A stretch of DNA of 64,000 nucleotides from Saccharibacillus brassicae (GTDB lineage Bacteria; Bacillota; Bacilli; Paenibacillales; Paenibacillaceae): positions 5,024,501-5,088,500 of the forward strand of contig NZ_CP041217.1 in the NCBI RefSeq assembly GCF_006542275.1, given 5' to 3'. How positions within the stretch are numbered: position 1 is the first letter of the stretch; the number at the start of each line of letters is the position of its first letter. Under the pieces are notes generated by a model. The model was not told the origin of the DNA. It made no database searches and was given only the letters and a program-made list of their open reading frames with translations. The position numbers and the translations under genes are program-made. This document shows positions 16,004-25,904 of this stretch, one piece after another.

Positions 16004-17842
16004 TTGAACGCAACCAACAGCCCATTTAACGACCAACAGGCGGAACTGCTGAACCGCCTGCTTCCTACATTGAACGGACATCAGCGCATCTGGTTGACCG
16101 GTTATTTGTCGGCCCAGGCCGCGAGCCCGACGCTTGAAGCGCCGGCAGCGCAAGCTCCGACCGCGACCGTGGCCGCCGAAGCCGCGCCGCAGGCTCCCGC
16201 CGCTCCGGCGGCGCCGCGCGAAGTCACCGTCTTGTTCGGCTCGCAGACCGGCAACGGCAGCGGCCTGGCGAAGAAGCTGGCGAAGCGCCTCGAAGAGCAG
16301 CAGGTCAAAGCGGACGTGCTGTCGATGTCCGATTTCAAGCCGAACAACTTGAAGAAGATCGAAAACCTGCTTATTATCGTCAGCACCCACGGCGAAGGCG
16401 AGCCGCCGGACAACGCCATTTCGTTCCATGAATTTCTGCACAGCAAGCGCGCGCCGAAGCTGGACAGCCTGAACTATTCCGTCCTGTCGCTCGGCGACAC
16501 GTCGTACGAGTTCTTCTGCCAGACAGGCAAAGACTTCGACGGACGCCTGGCCGAGCTTGGCGCTTCGCGCCTCGCCGAGCGGGCCGACTGCGACGTGGAC
16601 TTCGACGAGACGGCCGGCGAATGGATGAAAGCCGTGACGGAAGCGCTCAGCGCGACCCCGGCGGCCGCCGCTTCCGCGGCCGATTCGGCGGCACCGCTCA
16701 GCGCCGATCCGGAATCGGAATACTCGCGCAGCTATCCGTTTCGCGCGGAAGTGCTGGAGAACGTGAATCTGAACGGCCGCGGCTCCGCCCGCGAGACGCG
16801 TCATTTGGAACTGTCGCTGGAAGGCTCCGGCCTGGTCTACGAACCGGGCGACAGCCTGGGCGTCTATCCGCATAACCATCCGCGCCTCGTGGACGAGATC
16901 ATCGCGGAGATGGGCTGGGATGCACAGGAGAACGTGAATACCGGCAAGAACGGTTCCGCTCCGCTGCGCGAAGCACTGTACGAATACTTCGAGATCACCG
17001 TGCTGACCAAGCCGCTGCTGGAACAGGCCGCGAAGCTTACGGGCAGCGAGAAGCTTGCGCGGTTGGTGTCGCCGGAAGCCGCGGCTGAACTGCGCGAGTA
17101 CGTCGGCAGCCGCGACCTGCTCGACCTGATCCGCGACTTCGGGCTTCAAGGCCGCCCGGCGGCCGAACTGACGGGCATTTTGCGCAAAATCCCCGCCCGG
17201 TTGTATTCGATCGCGAGCAGCCCGCAGGCGACGCCGGACGAAGTGCATTTGACCGTCCGGAGCGTACGCTACGCCGGCGGCGGACGCGACCGCTACGGCG
17301 TGTGCTCCGTGCAGATGGCCGAACGCCTGGAACCGGGCGACAGCCTGCCGGTATTCGTCCAGCACAATCCGAACTTCAAGCTGCCGCAGAACCCGGATAC
17401 GCCGATCATCCTGATCGGGCCGGGCACGGGCGTCGCGCCGTTCCGGTCGTTCCTCGCCGAGCGCGAAGAGACCGGCGCCCGCGGCCAGAGTTGGCTGTTC
17501 TACGGCGACCAGCATTTTGCGACCGACTTCCTGTACCAGGTCGAATGGCAGCGCTGGATCAAAGACGGCGTGCTGAGCCGGATGGACGTTGCTTTTTCCC
17601 GCGATACGGAAGAGAAGGTATACGTGCAGCACCGCATGCTTGAGCGAAGCCGGGAACTGTACGAATGGATCGACGGCGGAGCCGCGGTCTACGTCTGCGG
17701 CGACGAGAAGCATATGGCGCACGACGTGCATTCGGCGCTCGAGACGATCATCGCGCAGGGCGGGGGACTCAGTCCCGAACAGGCTTCGGAATATCTGCTG
17801 CGCATGCAGCAGGAGAAGCGCTACCAGCGCGACGTGTATTGA
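16004..17842 (+). CDS. cysJ: assimilatory sulfite reductase (NADPH) flavoprotein subunit
   Basis: A 612-residue flavoprotein passing electrons from NADPH through FAD and FMN to the CysI haemoprotein, for reduction of sulfite to sulfide. Order: N-terminal SPFNDQQAELLNRLLPTL typical of Bacillus CysJ, an Ala-rich linker, flavodoxin domain (~70-210, VLFGSQTGNGSGLAKKL and STHGEGEPPDN), FAD domain (RLYSIASSP) and NADPH domain (IGPGTGVAPFRSFL, ending in RYQRDVY). The start is uncertain: TTG 16004 is 9 nt after GAGGTGGAG, while GTG 15998 and ATG 15974 are in frame. cysI follows 71 bp downstream. Confidence 0.92.
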   Translation: MNATNSPFNDQQAELLNRLLPTLNGHQRIWLTGYLSAQAASPTLEAPAAQAPTATVAAEAAPQAPAAPAAPREVTVLFGSQTGNGSGLAKKLAKRLEEQQVKADVLSMSDFKPNNLKKIENLLIIVSTHGEGEPPDNAISFHEFLHSKRAPKLDSLNYSVLSLGDTSYEFFCQTGKDFDGRLAELGASRLAERADCDVDFDETAGEWMKAVTEALSATPAAAASAADSAAPLSADPESEYSRSYPFRAEVLENVNLNGRGSARETRHLELSLEGSGLVYEPGDSLGVYPHNHPRLVDEIIAEMGWDAQENVNTGKNGSAPLREALYEYFEITVLTKPLLEQAAKLTGSEKLARLVSPEAAAELREYVGSRDLLDLIRDFGLQGRPAAELTGILRKIPARLYSIASSPQATPDEVHLTVRSVRYAGGGRDRYGVCSVQMAERLEPGDSLPVFVQHNPNFKLPQNPDTPIILIGPGTGVAPFRSFLAEREETGARGQSWLFYGDQHFATDFLYQVEWQRWIKDGVLSRMDVAFSRDTEEKVYVQHRMLERSRELYEWIDGGAAVYVCGDEKHMAHDVHSALETIIAQGGGLSPEQASEYLLRMQQEKRYQRDVY

Positions 17843-17879
17843 TATAACGGATAGATATAACAGATCGATATAACCGATA
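17841..17879 (+). repeat. 13-bp tandem repeat between cysJ and cysI
   Basis: Three units beginning GATATAAC at 17841, 17854 and 17867, exactly 13 bp apart (tails GGATA, AGATC, CGATA). The array starts at the cysJ stop codon and ends before the cysI ribosome site. Confidence 0.85.
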
Positions 17880-17913
17880 AGTTCCGTTTCAACGGGGAAG
17901 GAGACGCCAGATC

Positions 17914-19656
17914 ATGACGCAGCACACCGAGTGGAAAAAGTTTCCGCCGCACGACAGACCGCATAGCGACGTGGAGGACATCAAGCGTAACAGCGCCTAT
18001 TTGCGCGGAAGCCTCGTAGAGACGCTGAAAGACCCGCTGACCGGCTCGATCCCGGAAGACGACAACCGGCTGATGAAGCATCACGGCAGCTATATGCAGG
18101 ACGATCGCGATCTTCGCAACGAGCGCAGCCGCTCGAAGCTCGAACCGGCGTACCAGTTCATGCTGCGCGTACGCGCTTCCGGCGGCGTGGTCACGCCCGA
18201 ACAATGGCTGATGATGGACCGCATCTCGCACAAATACGGCAACGAGACGATCCGGCTGACGACGCGCCAGTCGTTCCAGCTGCACGGCGTGCTCAAATGG
18301 AATCTCAAGAATACGATCCGCGAAGTCAACGAAGCGCTGCTCAGCACGCTTGCGGCCTGCGGCGACGTGAACCGGAACGTAATGTGCAACCCGAATCCGT
18401 ACCAGTCCGAGATTCATTCGGAAGTGTACGAGTGGGCCGACAAAGTCAGCCGGCATCTCGATCCGCATACCCGTGCCTATCACGAGATCTGGCTTGACGA
18501 AGAGAAGATCGTGGACAGCCGCGACGCCGAAGCCGAACAGGAACCGATCTACGGTCCGGTCTATCTGCCGCGCAAATTCAAGATCGGCATCGCCGTGCCG
18601 CCCTCCAACGACGTCGACGTGTTCTCGCAGGATCTGGGCCTGATCGCCATTATCGAAAACGGAAAGCTGGCCGGCTTCAACGTGACGGTCGGCGGCGGCA
18701 TGGGCATGTCGCACGGCGACGTGAAGACGTATCCGCAGCTCGGCAAGCTGATCGGCTTCATTACGCCGGAGCAGTCGATCGACCTGGCGGAAAAAGTCGT
18801 GACGATTCAGCGCGATTACGGCGACCGGGCGGTGCGCAAGCATGCCCGCTTCAAATACACGATCGACGACCGCGGACTGGACTGGTTCGTGAACGAACTG
18901 CACAGCCGTCTCGGCTGGGAATTGGAGCCGGCACGTCAATTCGGCTTCGACCATAACGGAGACCGTTACGGCTGGATCAAAGGCAGCAACGGCAAATGGC
19001 ATTTCACGCTGTTTGTCCAAAACGGGCGGATCGCCGATTTCGAAGGGTATCCGCTGATGACCGGTCTGCGCGAAATCGCCAAGGAACACGACGGCGATTT
19101 CCGGTTGACGGCGAATCAGAACCTGATCATCGGCAGCGTCAGCCCGCAGAAGAAGCGCAAGATCGATCGCCTGATCAGCCAGTACAACCTGACGGACGGC
19201 GCGCATTATTCGGCGCTGCGCCGCAGCTCGATGGCGTGCGTGTCGCTGCCGACGTGCGGCTTGGCGATGGCGGAATCGGAACGTTACCTGCCGGGCCTGA
19301 TCGACAAGCTGGAAGTCATGCTGGAGCAGGAAGGGCTGCGCGACAAGGAAATCGTCATCCGCATGACCGGCTGTCCGAACGGCTGCGCCCGCCCGATGCT
19401 GGCGGAGCTCGCTTTTATCGGCAAGGGACCGGGCAAATACAATATGTATCTGGGCGGCGCGCACGACGGCGCACGGCTCAACAAGCTGTACAAGGAAAAT
19501 ATCGGCGAAGAAGAGATTCTCGCTTCGCTGCAGCCGATCATCGGACGCTACGCGAAAGAACGGCTGGACGGCGAGCACTTCGGCGATTTCACTGTTCGCG
19601 CCGGCTACGTGGAAGCGGTGCATGACGGACGCCAGTTCCATGCGCAGAACGCTTGA
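17914..19656 (+). CDS. cysI: assimilatory sulfite reductase haemoprotein subunit
   Basis: A 580-residue sulfite reductase beta subunit that reduces sulfite to sulfide with six electrons from CysJ. The 4Fe-4S/siroheme cysteines are C442 and C448 (ACVSLPTCG) and C487 and C491 (GCPNGCARP), the classical CX5C...CX3C arrangement. [11 protein letters not shown] and NVMCNPNPY are siroheme/sulfite-binding blocks. Length matches the family (~570). GGAAGGAG lies 9 nt before the ATG. It forms an operon with cysJ and ends at a good terminator. Confidence 0.95.
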   Translation: MTQHTEWKKFPPHDRPHSDVEDIKRNSAYLRGSLVETLKDPLTGSIPEDDNRLMKHHGSYMQDDRDLRNERSRSKLEPAYQFMLRVRASGGVVTPEQWLMMDRISHKYGNETIRLTTRQSFQLHGVLKWNLKNTIREVNEALLSTLAACGDVNRNVMCNPNPYQSEIHSEVYEWADKVSRHLDPHTRAYHEIWLDEEKIVDSRDAEAEQEPIYGPVYLPRKFKIGIAVPPSNDVDVFSQDLGLIAIIENGKLAGFNVTVGGGMGMSHGDVKTYPQLGKLIGFITPEQSIDLAEKVVTIQRDYGDRAVRKHARFKYTIDDRGLDWFVNELHSRLGWELEPARQFGFDHNGDRYGWIKGSNGKWHFTLFVQNGRIADFEGYPLMTGLREIAKEHDGDFRLTANQNLIIGSVSPQKKRKIDRLISQYNLTDGAHYSALRRSSMACVSLPTCGLAMAESERYLPGLIDKLEVMLEQEGLRDKEIVIRMTGCPNGCARPMLAELAFIGKGPGKYNMYLGGAHDGARLNKLYKENIGEEEILASLQPIIGRYAKERLDGEHFGDFTVRAGYVEAVHDGRQFHAQNA

Positions 19657-19721
19657 TTTTGAACAGGCTTTGATTGAATGTCTGAAAAATCTTGAGCGTC
19701 GGCGAAGAGCCGGCGCAGCAG

Positions 19722-19764
19722 GGCGAAAAGCAAAGCCTACGGGCTTTCCGCTTTTCGCCTTTTT
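19722..19764 (+). terminator. rho-independent terminator after cysI
   Basis: GGCGAAAAGC (19722-19731) pairs perfectly with 19750-19759, with an inner AAAGCC/GGCTTT stem, followed by five T. Confidence 0.9.
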
Positions 19765-19952
19765 GGTTTGCCGCTTTTGGAAAATGCACCTCGCAGCCGC
19801 CGGACCTTATGGCGTCCTGTGCGGGGGGATCTCTCAACAAAAGTATCCGTTTTGTCGATTGTATGGGGCTTGGTCCGGACGTTATTCTGAACAGGCAGCA
19901 GGCGGAGCGATCGAGCCGCACTGACTTTACCGACGAAAGCAGGCCAAATTCC

Positions 19953-20939
19953 ATGGTAGCCAGACAAACCGGAGTTCCAAACGATTCGCAGATGAAGGCC
20001 GCCGTCTATCGGCAGTATGGAGGACCCGAGCAGATTAGGGTCGAACGTGTGGCCCGGCCGATTCCGGGCGAAGGCGAAGTCCTGATCCGGGTCGCGGGAA
20101 GCGGATTTAACGTGGTCGATACCCTTCTGAGGGCCGGGCATATGAGCGGTTCTTTTCCGCAGACGTTTCCTTTTATACCCAATATCGAACTGTCGGGGAC
20201 GGTTGAAGCTTTGGGGACCGGCGTAACGAAATGGCAGCTTGGCGCGCAGGTGTATACATCCATGACTCTGACCGACAGCGGCGGAGCGGCGGAGTTTGCG
20301 ATTGCACGGGCGGAAGAACTCGCGGCCGTCCCGCGTTCGATCGATCTGGCGGATGCCGGAGGCGTGCCGCTATGTGCGCTGACCGCTTGGCAGCTGCTGT
20401 TCGAACACGGTTCGCTGGAACGCGGACAGCGGGTACTGATCGTCGGCGCATCGGGCAGCGTTGGCTATTATGCGGTCCAACTTTCGCGAATCGCGGATGC
20501 TTACGTGGTCGCTACGGCCTCGCCTTCTTTTGTCGAAGCCGTCTACGGGTTGGGAGCCGATGAGGTCCTCGACTATTCGAAGCCAAATTGGACAGCCGAA
20601 TCGAAAGCCCCGTTCGATTTGATCGTGAACGCGTCGCCCGCGCAGCCGGAACAGGTGAACAGCTGGCTGCGGCTGCTTCGCCAGGGCGGTACGCTCGTCA
20701 GCGCCTGGTCCCCCGTTGATGAAGCAGAAGCCCGGCGCCTGCATGTGAACGGCAAGCTGGTCTATATGCATAATAGCACTCAGCAGCTTACGGATATTGC
20801 CCGTTGGATCGAAGACGGCGTTCTCCGCACCAAAATCGACGAACGCGCCGGATTGGAACAGGTTGCGGAGCTGCATGCGCGAAGCGACGCAGGCAAGCTT
20901 CGGGGTAAAGTGCTGATCGTGCCTGCAGGGTTGGATTGA
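19953..20939 (+). CDS. zinc-free MDR / quinone oxidoreductase-like enzyme
   Basis: A medium-chain dehydrogenase/reductase of the NADPH:quinone oxidoreductase type. It has an N-terminal GroES-like domain (MKAAVYRQYGGPEQIRVERV) and a Rossmann domain with VLIVGASGSVGYYAVQL. No structural zinc cysteine cluster is visible, which suits the quinone-reductase branch. The start is uncertain: ATG 19953 (328 residues) has a weak AGCAGG site; ATG 19992 begins at the conserved MKAAVY but has no close site. It is convergent with the TetR gene. Substrate unknown. Confidence 0.8.
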   Translation: MVARQTGVPNDSQMKAAVYRQYGGPEQIRVERVARPIPGEGEVLIRVAGSGFNVVDTLLRAGHMSGSFPQTFPFIPNIELSGTVEALGTGVTKWQLGAQVYTSMTLTDSGGAAEFAIARAEELAAVPRSIDLADAGGVPLCALTAWQLLFEHGSLERGQRVLIVGASGSVGYYAVQLSRIADAYVVATASPSFVEAVYGLGADEVLDYSKPNWTAESKAPFDLIVNASPAQPEQVNSWLRLLRQGGTLVSAWSPVDEAEARRLHVNGKLVYMHNSTQQLTDIARWIEDGVLRTKIDERAGLEQVAELHARSDAGKLRGKVLIVPAGLD

Positions 20940-21023
20940 CGCGCGGGAAAAGACGGTTTGTCGCCGCCGCTCCGCGATCGCTGCATAACAAAGGGCTCGG
21001 AAGCGTACTTTTCGCTTGCCGGT

Positions 21024-21617
21024 TTACCGGATCAGGCGCTGAATCATCATCAATTCATTATAGATGAGCGCAAGCTGTTCGGGAGTCTCCGGTCTTGCAC
21101 GTTCCAGCCAGGCTTCGACGGTTCCGAGGAGCAGGGAAGCGGCGTAGGCGTTGAAATAATCGGAAGGAACATCGGGATGTCGTTCAAGGATACGGCTGTT
21201 GCCCAGCTTTTTTTCAAAGCTGAGGGTAACGGCCTTTTTTAATTTGAGCGGAAATCCCGCTTCGCCGTTTTTGCTGCCCAGCAGTTCGAACAAGTTGGCG
21301 TGCTGTACGAAATACGCGAAAATTTCGGTAAAAGGCGCATACGGAAGCCGCTGGAGGTGATGGCGGTAAGTTTCTTCGAAGTCGATCGGAACGATCAGTT
21401 TTTGTCGAAAGCCTTCAAGCAGTTCATCCTGAATACGTTCCATCAGATCGTATTTGTCCAGATAATGCAGATAAAAGGTTCCCCGGTTAATGCTTGCGCC
21501 TTCTCCGATTTGCCGGATTTTGACTTGATCGAATCCGTGTTCTCGAACCAAGGCAATAAACGTTTCGCGAATCGCCGATCGGGTACGCGCATTCATTTGT
21601 TCATGAACCGAAAACAT
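21024..21617 (-). CDS. TetR/AcrR-family transcriptional regulator
   Basis: A 197-residue TetR-type repressor: N-terminal DNA-binding helix-turn-helix (residues ~10-58, ALVREHGFDQVKIRQIGEGA then INRGTFYLHYLDKYDL) and a C-terminal ligand/dimer domain resembling the TetR_C_7-like group. AAAGGAG sits 7 nt before the ATG. Its targets could include the convergent oxidoreductase gene, but no operator was identified. A partial 13-bp repeat of the TGCTTTCGAT family lies 44 bp upstream of its start. Confidence 0.87.
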   Translation of the reverse strand: MFSVHEQMNARTRSAIRETFIALVREHGFDQVKIRQIGEGASINRGTFYLHYLDKYDLMERIQDELLEGFRQKLIVPIDFEETYRHHLQRLPYAPFTEIFAYFVQHANLFELLGSKNGEAGFPLKLKKAVTLSFEKKLGNSRILERHPDVPSDYFNAYAASLLLGTVEAWLERARPETPEQLALIYNELMMIQRLIR

Positions 21618-21661
21618 GAAAACACTCCTTTCGCAATCGAAGCCTGTGTGCTTTTCACTAT

Positions 21662-21690
21662 AGCATCAATCGAAAGCATCAATCGAAAAG
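21662..21690 (-). repeat. short 13-bp tandem repeat (core TGCTTTCGAT), minus strand
   Basis: Read on the minus strand, GATGCTTTCGATT at 21668-21680 is flanked by near-copies on both sides, with the 13-bp period kept. It lies 44 bp upstream of the TetR start and in that gene's sense direction. A TATAGT hexamer follows it toward the gene. Confidence 0.75.
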
Positions 21691-21892
21691 AAGATTCGCG
21701 GTACGCCAACTTTTTCCGCATTCGATTTATCGATAAACTCTTCCTGATTTTGGGTAATGGAGGCATAAAGGGGCTTTTTAACTGTCTGATTGTCTATGCA
21801 AATTCGCGGAGAATCGACGGCCCCCAAGAAACAAGCAATAAAAAACGCGCAAAATGTTTGCTCGCTCTGTTCGCGTGGTATATATAGACAGG

Positions 21893-21950
21893 TTGACTTC
21901 ATGTATATACAAGGTTACAATCGGTTCGGAGACATACTTGTATATACATG
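21893..21950 (+). promoter_or_regulatory. sigma-A promoter with two TreR-type operators
   Basis: TTGACT (21893-21898), a 17-nt spacer and TACAAT (21916-21921) form a near-consensus promoter for the trehalose operon. One operator, CATGTATATACAAG, lies in the spacer (21900-21913). Its inverse, CTTGTATATACATG, lies at 21937-21950, just past the expected transcription start. Both contain the TTGTATATACA core known for TreR sites in Bacillus. The rest of 21618-22036 holds no gene. Confidence 0.88.
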
Positions 21951-22036
21951 AAGGGTACAGGCTGCGGATATTCGCTATCCGCGCACGCGATTCCGAAGCG
22001 TCTGCGGCCTCTGGGTACCCGAAGGAGGCACGCGGC

Positions 22037-23746
22037 ATGACAGCAGGGCAGCTTGGCAGCAAATCGGAATGGTGGCGCAGATCGGTCGTGTATCAGGTGT
22101 ATCCGCGCAGTTTCAACGATACGACGGGCAGCGGGCTCGGCGATATCCGGGGATTGACGGAGAAACTCGACTATCTGCACGATCTCGGCGTCGATATCGT
22201 CTGGCTTCAGCCGGTCTATATCTCGCCGCAGAACGATAACGGCTACGACGTGGCCGATTACCGCTCGATCGACCCGATGTACGGCACGATGGAAGATTTC
22301 GAGGAATTGACAGCCGAATTGAAAGCGCGGGATATGCACCTGATGCTGGACATCGTCGTCAACCATTCTTCGACGGAGCATGAATGGTTCAAGGAGTCGC
22401 GCAAATCGACGGACAATCCGTATCGCGACTACTACATCTGGCGCGATCCGGCACCGGGCGGCGGCGTGCCGAACAACTGGCAGTCCAAGTTCGGCGGCTC
22501 GGCCTGGCAGTACGACGAAGCCACGGGGCAGTATTACCTGGCGCTGTTCGACAAGACGCAGGCGGACCTGAACTGGGAAAATCCGCAGGTGCGGCAGGAA
22601 GCGGCGGATCTGATGCGTTTCTGGGCGGACAAAGGCGTCGACGGGTTCCGGATGGACGTCATCAACCTGATCTCCAAAGATCAGAGCTTCCCCGACGACG
22701 ACGGGTCGATCATGACGGGCGACGGCCGGCGGTATTACACGGACGGACCGCGGGTGCACGAGTATATCAAAGAGCTGTACGAGCGTGTCTACGGTCCGTA
22801 CGATCTGATTACCGTCGGCGAGATGTCGTCGACGACGCTTCAGCACTGTATCCGGTATTCGAATCCGGCGGAACGCGAATTTTCCATGACGTTCAACTTC
22901 CACCATCTCAAGGTCGATTACCCGCAGGGCAAGAAGTGGGAACTGATGCCGTACGATTTCGAAGCGCTCAAGGGACTGCTGTCGTCCTGGCAGGTCGGCA
23001 TGCAGGAAGGCGGCGGCTGGAACGCGCTGTTCTGGAACAACCACGACCAGCCGCGCGCGCTGTCGCGCTTCGCCGACGACGGCCGCTGCCGCGCCGCAAG
23101 CGCCAAGATGCTGGCGACCACGCTGCACGGCCTACAGGGCACGCCTTACGTGTTCCAGGGCGAAGAGATCGGCATGCCGAACCCGAACTGGAACGACATC
23201 TCCGAATTCCGGGACGTCGAATCGAAGAACATGTACCGCATCATGATCGAGATGGGCAAATCGCCCGAAGAAGCGTTCGATATTATCGCCAAGCGTTCCC
23301 GCGATAACGCCCGCACGCCGATGCAGTGGAATTACGGTCCGCAGGCCGGCTTTACCGACGGCACGCCGTGGATCAAAGTGGACGAACGCTATCCCGAGAT
23401 CAACGTCAAAATGCAGCGCGAAGATCCGAACTCGGTCTTCAGCCATTACAAGAGACTGATCGCGCTGCGCAAGACCGAAGACGTGCTGACCGACGGCCGC
23501 TACGAGCGGCTCGACGAAGGACATCCGCAGGTGTTCGCCTACGCCCGCACGAACGGGTCGGACACGCTCATCGTCGCCTCGAACTTCAGCGGCGAAGCGG
23601 CGGAATTCGCGCTGCCGGAAGCGTACCTTGGACTGGCGGACGCACAAGCCGAGCTGCTGGTCGGTAATATGGCGGACGAGCCGGCCTGGGGCCGCATCCT
23701 CAAGCTGGAGTCGTACGCGTCGTTCATGTGGATCATCCGGGGGTAA
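22037..23746 (+). CDS. treA: trehalose-6-phosphate hydrolase (GH13)
   Basis: A 569-residue cytoplasmic GH13 enzyme splitting trehalose-6-phosphate into glucose and glucose-6-phosphate. Catalytic residues are D207 (GFRMDVINLISK), E262 (TVGEMSS) and D337 (NNHDQPR). Start 22037 follows AAGGAGG by 8 nt; the open frame extends upstream through the operator but is not the gene start. The trehalose assignment rests on context: TreR-type operators upstream, a trehalose PTS permease 50 bp downstream and treR after it. On its own the sequence would also fit an oligo-1,6-glucosidase. Confidence 0.92.
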   Translation: MTAGQLGSKSEWWRRSVVYQVYPRSFNDTTGSGLGDIRGLTEKLDYLHDLGVDIVWLQPVYISPQNDNGYDVADYRSIDPMYGTMEDFEELTAELKARDMHLMLDIVVNHSSTEHEWFKESRKSTDNPYRDYYIWRDPAPGGGVPNNWQSKFGGSAWQYDEATGQYYLALFDKTQADLNWENPQVRQEAADLMRFWADKGVDGFRMDVINLISKDQSFPDDDGSIMTGDGRRYYTDGPRVHEYIKELYERVYGPYDLITVGEMSSTTLQHCIRYSNPAEREFSMTFNFHHLKVDYPQGKKWELMPYDFEALKGLLSSWQVGMQEGGGWNALFWNNHDQPRALSRFADDGRCRAASAKMLATTLHGLQGTPYVFQGEEIGMPNPNWNDISEFRDVESKNMYRIMIEMGKSPEEAFDIIAKRSRDNARTPMQWNYGPQAGFTDGTPWIKVDERYPEINVKMQREDPNSVFSHYKRLIALRKTEDVLTDGRYERLDEGHPQVFAYARTNGSDTLIVASNFSGEAAEFALPEAYLGLADAQAELLVGNMADEPAWGRILKLESYASFMWIIRG

Positions 23747-23795
23747 TGCCCCCGGCTTTGTATACTATTTCAGGAAAAGAAACGGGGATGAGGGA

Positions 23796-25853
23796 ATGGC
23801 GGTAAAAAGAGAGGATGTCGAGAAGATTGTCCAGGCCATAGGCGGCAAGGACAATATCGAAGTCGCGACGCACTGCGTCACCCGGCTGCGCTTCTCGCTC
23901 GTGGACGAAAGCAAGGTCGACAAGCAGGCGCTGGACGATAACGAGCTGGCAAAAGGTTACTTTTCCACGCAGGGCCAGTTTCAGGTCATTATCGGGCCAG
24001 GGATCGTCGACAAAGCCTACGAAGAATTGATAGCGATTACCGGAGGCCAGCGCGCCACCAAAGAGGACGTCAAATCGGCGGCCATCAAGCATAAAAGTCC
24101 AGTCCAGCAGTTCATCAAGACGCTGTCCGATATCTTCATCCCGCTGCTCCCGGCGCTTGTTACGGCCGGCCTGCTGCTCGGGATCAACAACCTGCTCACG
24201 GGCAAAGACATCTTCTTCGCCGGGCAAGCCCTGATCGAAGTCTACCCGCAGTGGGCCGACTTCGCGGCGATCGTCAACACGATCGCAAGCACCGCGTTCA
24301 CGTTCCTGCCGGCGCTCGTCGGCTGGTCGGCGGCGACGAGGTTCGGCGGCAGTCCGCTGCTCGGCGTCGTGCTCGGTCTGATTCTCGTCAATCCGGGCCT
24401 GCTGAGCGCGTACGATTACGCGTCGGCCGTCAATGAAGGCACGGTACCGACCTGGAATCTGTTCGGCCTGCAGATCAACGCGGTCGGGTATCAGGGACAG
24501 GTCCTGCCGATGCTCGTCGCGGCCTATGTACTGGTCGTGATCGAGAAATGGCTGAACCGCAAAGTCACCGATTCGCTCAAACTGCTCGTCGTCGCTCCTG
24601 TCGCCCTGCTCGTGACCGGCTTCCTGGCCTTCGTGGTCATCGGTCCGGTGACGTTCACACTCGGCAACTGGCTGACAGACGGCGTCGTCTGGCTGTTCGA
24701 TACCGTTCCTTGGCTCGGCGGTCTGCTGTACGGCGGTCTGTACGCGCCGCTCGTGATCACGGGGATGCATCACACATTCCTCGCGGTCGATCTGCAGCTG
24801 ATCAACTCGACCGGCGGCACGTTCCTCTGGCCGATGCTGGCGCTGTCCAACATCGCGCAGGGCGCCGCGGCGCTCGCCATGATGTTCGTCATCCGTTCGC
24901 AGAAAATGAAAAGTTTGTCCGCCACGACTTCCATTACGGCATTCCTCGGCGTTACCGAGCCGGCCGTATTCGGGGTTAACGTCCGCTTCAAATACCCGCT
25001 GTTCATGGGTATGCTCGGTTCCGCCCTCGGCGGTATCCTGCTGACGATGAACGACGTGCGCGCTTTCGCTGTCGGCGTCGGCGGCCTGCCGGGCTTCCTG
25101 GCCGTTAATGTCGAAAACTGGGGCATCTTCTTTATCGGCATGGCGATCTGCCTTGTGCTTCCGTTCGTCGGTACGATCGTTTACGGCAAAATCGTCACCC
25201 GCAAACAAGCCGCTTCCGGCGAAGAAGTCGAAGAAGACCTGGCGGAACGCGACGTGAAAACGGTAGAGAATGCGAAAAGCCCGATTCCGAGCAGCGGCAA
25301 TACGGTCGTCTCGCATGCGTCGACGACAGGCGCTGCCGGTACCGCCGGTGCTGCTGCGGCAGGCCAAGACGCCGTCAACGTGCTCGATCTGCTGGCACCG
25401 ATTCAAGGCCGCGCGGTTCCGCTCGAGAACGTGCCGGACCCGGCGTTCGCTGAGAAACAAATGGGCGAAGGCGTCGCGATCGAACCGTCCGAAGGACGCG
25501 TCGTCGCGCCGTTCGATGCGACGGTTGCCCACGTCATCGACAAGAGCAAGCATGCGGTCATTTTGGAACATGCGACCGGCGTGCAGGTGCTGATCCATGT
25601 CGGCATCGATACCGTCGGACTCAAAGGCAGCGGCTTCACGGCCCATGTCGCGACCGGCGACGTCGTCAAAGCCGGCCAGCTGCTGCTTGAATTCGACCGC
25701 GATATCATTACCGCGGGCGGATACGCCACGATCTCGCCGATCATCATTCCGGCAGGGCAGGATATCGTCGCAAGCATCGAAGAGCTGATGGGCGATACGG
25801 TAGCCGGCAAGACGCCGGTGCTGCGCATCCATCTGACGGGCGACGAAGACTGA
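23796..25853 (+). CDS. treP: trehalose-type PTS EIIBCA permease
   Basis: A 685-residue PTS permease importing trehalose as its 6-phosphate. Order: EIIB (~1-85, phospho-cysteine C27 in ATHCVTRLRF), EIIC membrane domain (~105-470, about ten segments), a linker rich in Ala/Gly/Thr, and a fused Glc-type EIIA domain (~525-685, active-site H601 in VLIHVGIDTVGLKGSGF). Bacillus subtilis TreP lacks the EIIA part, so this is the self-sufficient three-domain form. AGGG lies just before ATG 23796. It is co-transcribed with treA, 49 bp downstream. Confidence 0.92.
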   Translation: MAVKREDVEKIVQAIGGKDNIEVATHCVTRLRFSLVDESKVDKQALDDNELAKGYFSTQGQFQVIIGPGIVDKAYEELIAITGGQRATKEDVKSAAIKHKSPVQQFIKTLSDIFIPLLPALVTAGLLLGINNLLTGKDIFFAGQALIEVYPQWADFAAIVNTIASTAFTFLPALVGWSAATRFGGSPLLGVVLGLILVNPGLLSAYDYASAVNEGTVPTWNLFGLQINAVGYQGQVLPMLVAAYVLVVIEKWLNRKVTDSLKLLVVAPVALLVTGFLAFVVIGPVTFTLGNWLTDGVVWLFDTVPWLGGLLYGGLYAPLVITGMHHTFLAVDLQLINSTGGTFLWPMLALSNIAQGAAALAMMFVIRSQKMKSLSATTSITAFLGVTEPAVFGVNVRFKYPLFMGMLGSALGGILLTMNDVRAFAVGVGGLPGFLAVNVENWGIFFIGMAICLVLPFVGTIVYGKIVTRKQAASGEEVEEDLAERDVKTVENAKSPIPSSGNTVVSHASTTGAAGTAGAAAAGQDAVNVLDLLAPIQGRAVPLENVPDPAFAEKQMGEGVAIEPSEGRVVAPFDATVAHVIDKSKHAVILEHATGVQVLIHVGIDTVGLKGSGFTAHVATGDVVKAGQLLLEFDRDIITAGGYATISPIIIPAGQDIVASIEELMGDTVAGKTPVLRIHLTGDED

Positions 25854-25904
25854 TTGTTTGCCCGGCCCAATCGCTATGCCTGATAGGCAGAGTGCGCAAG
25901 ATCC

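Noticed and set aside
15965-19641. Two ~600-codon open frames on the minus strand
   Set aside because: Exact antisense shadows of cysJ and cysI with no motif and no start signal.
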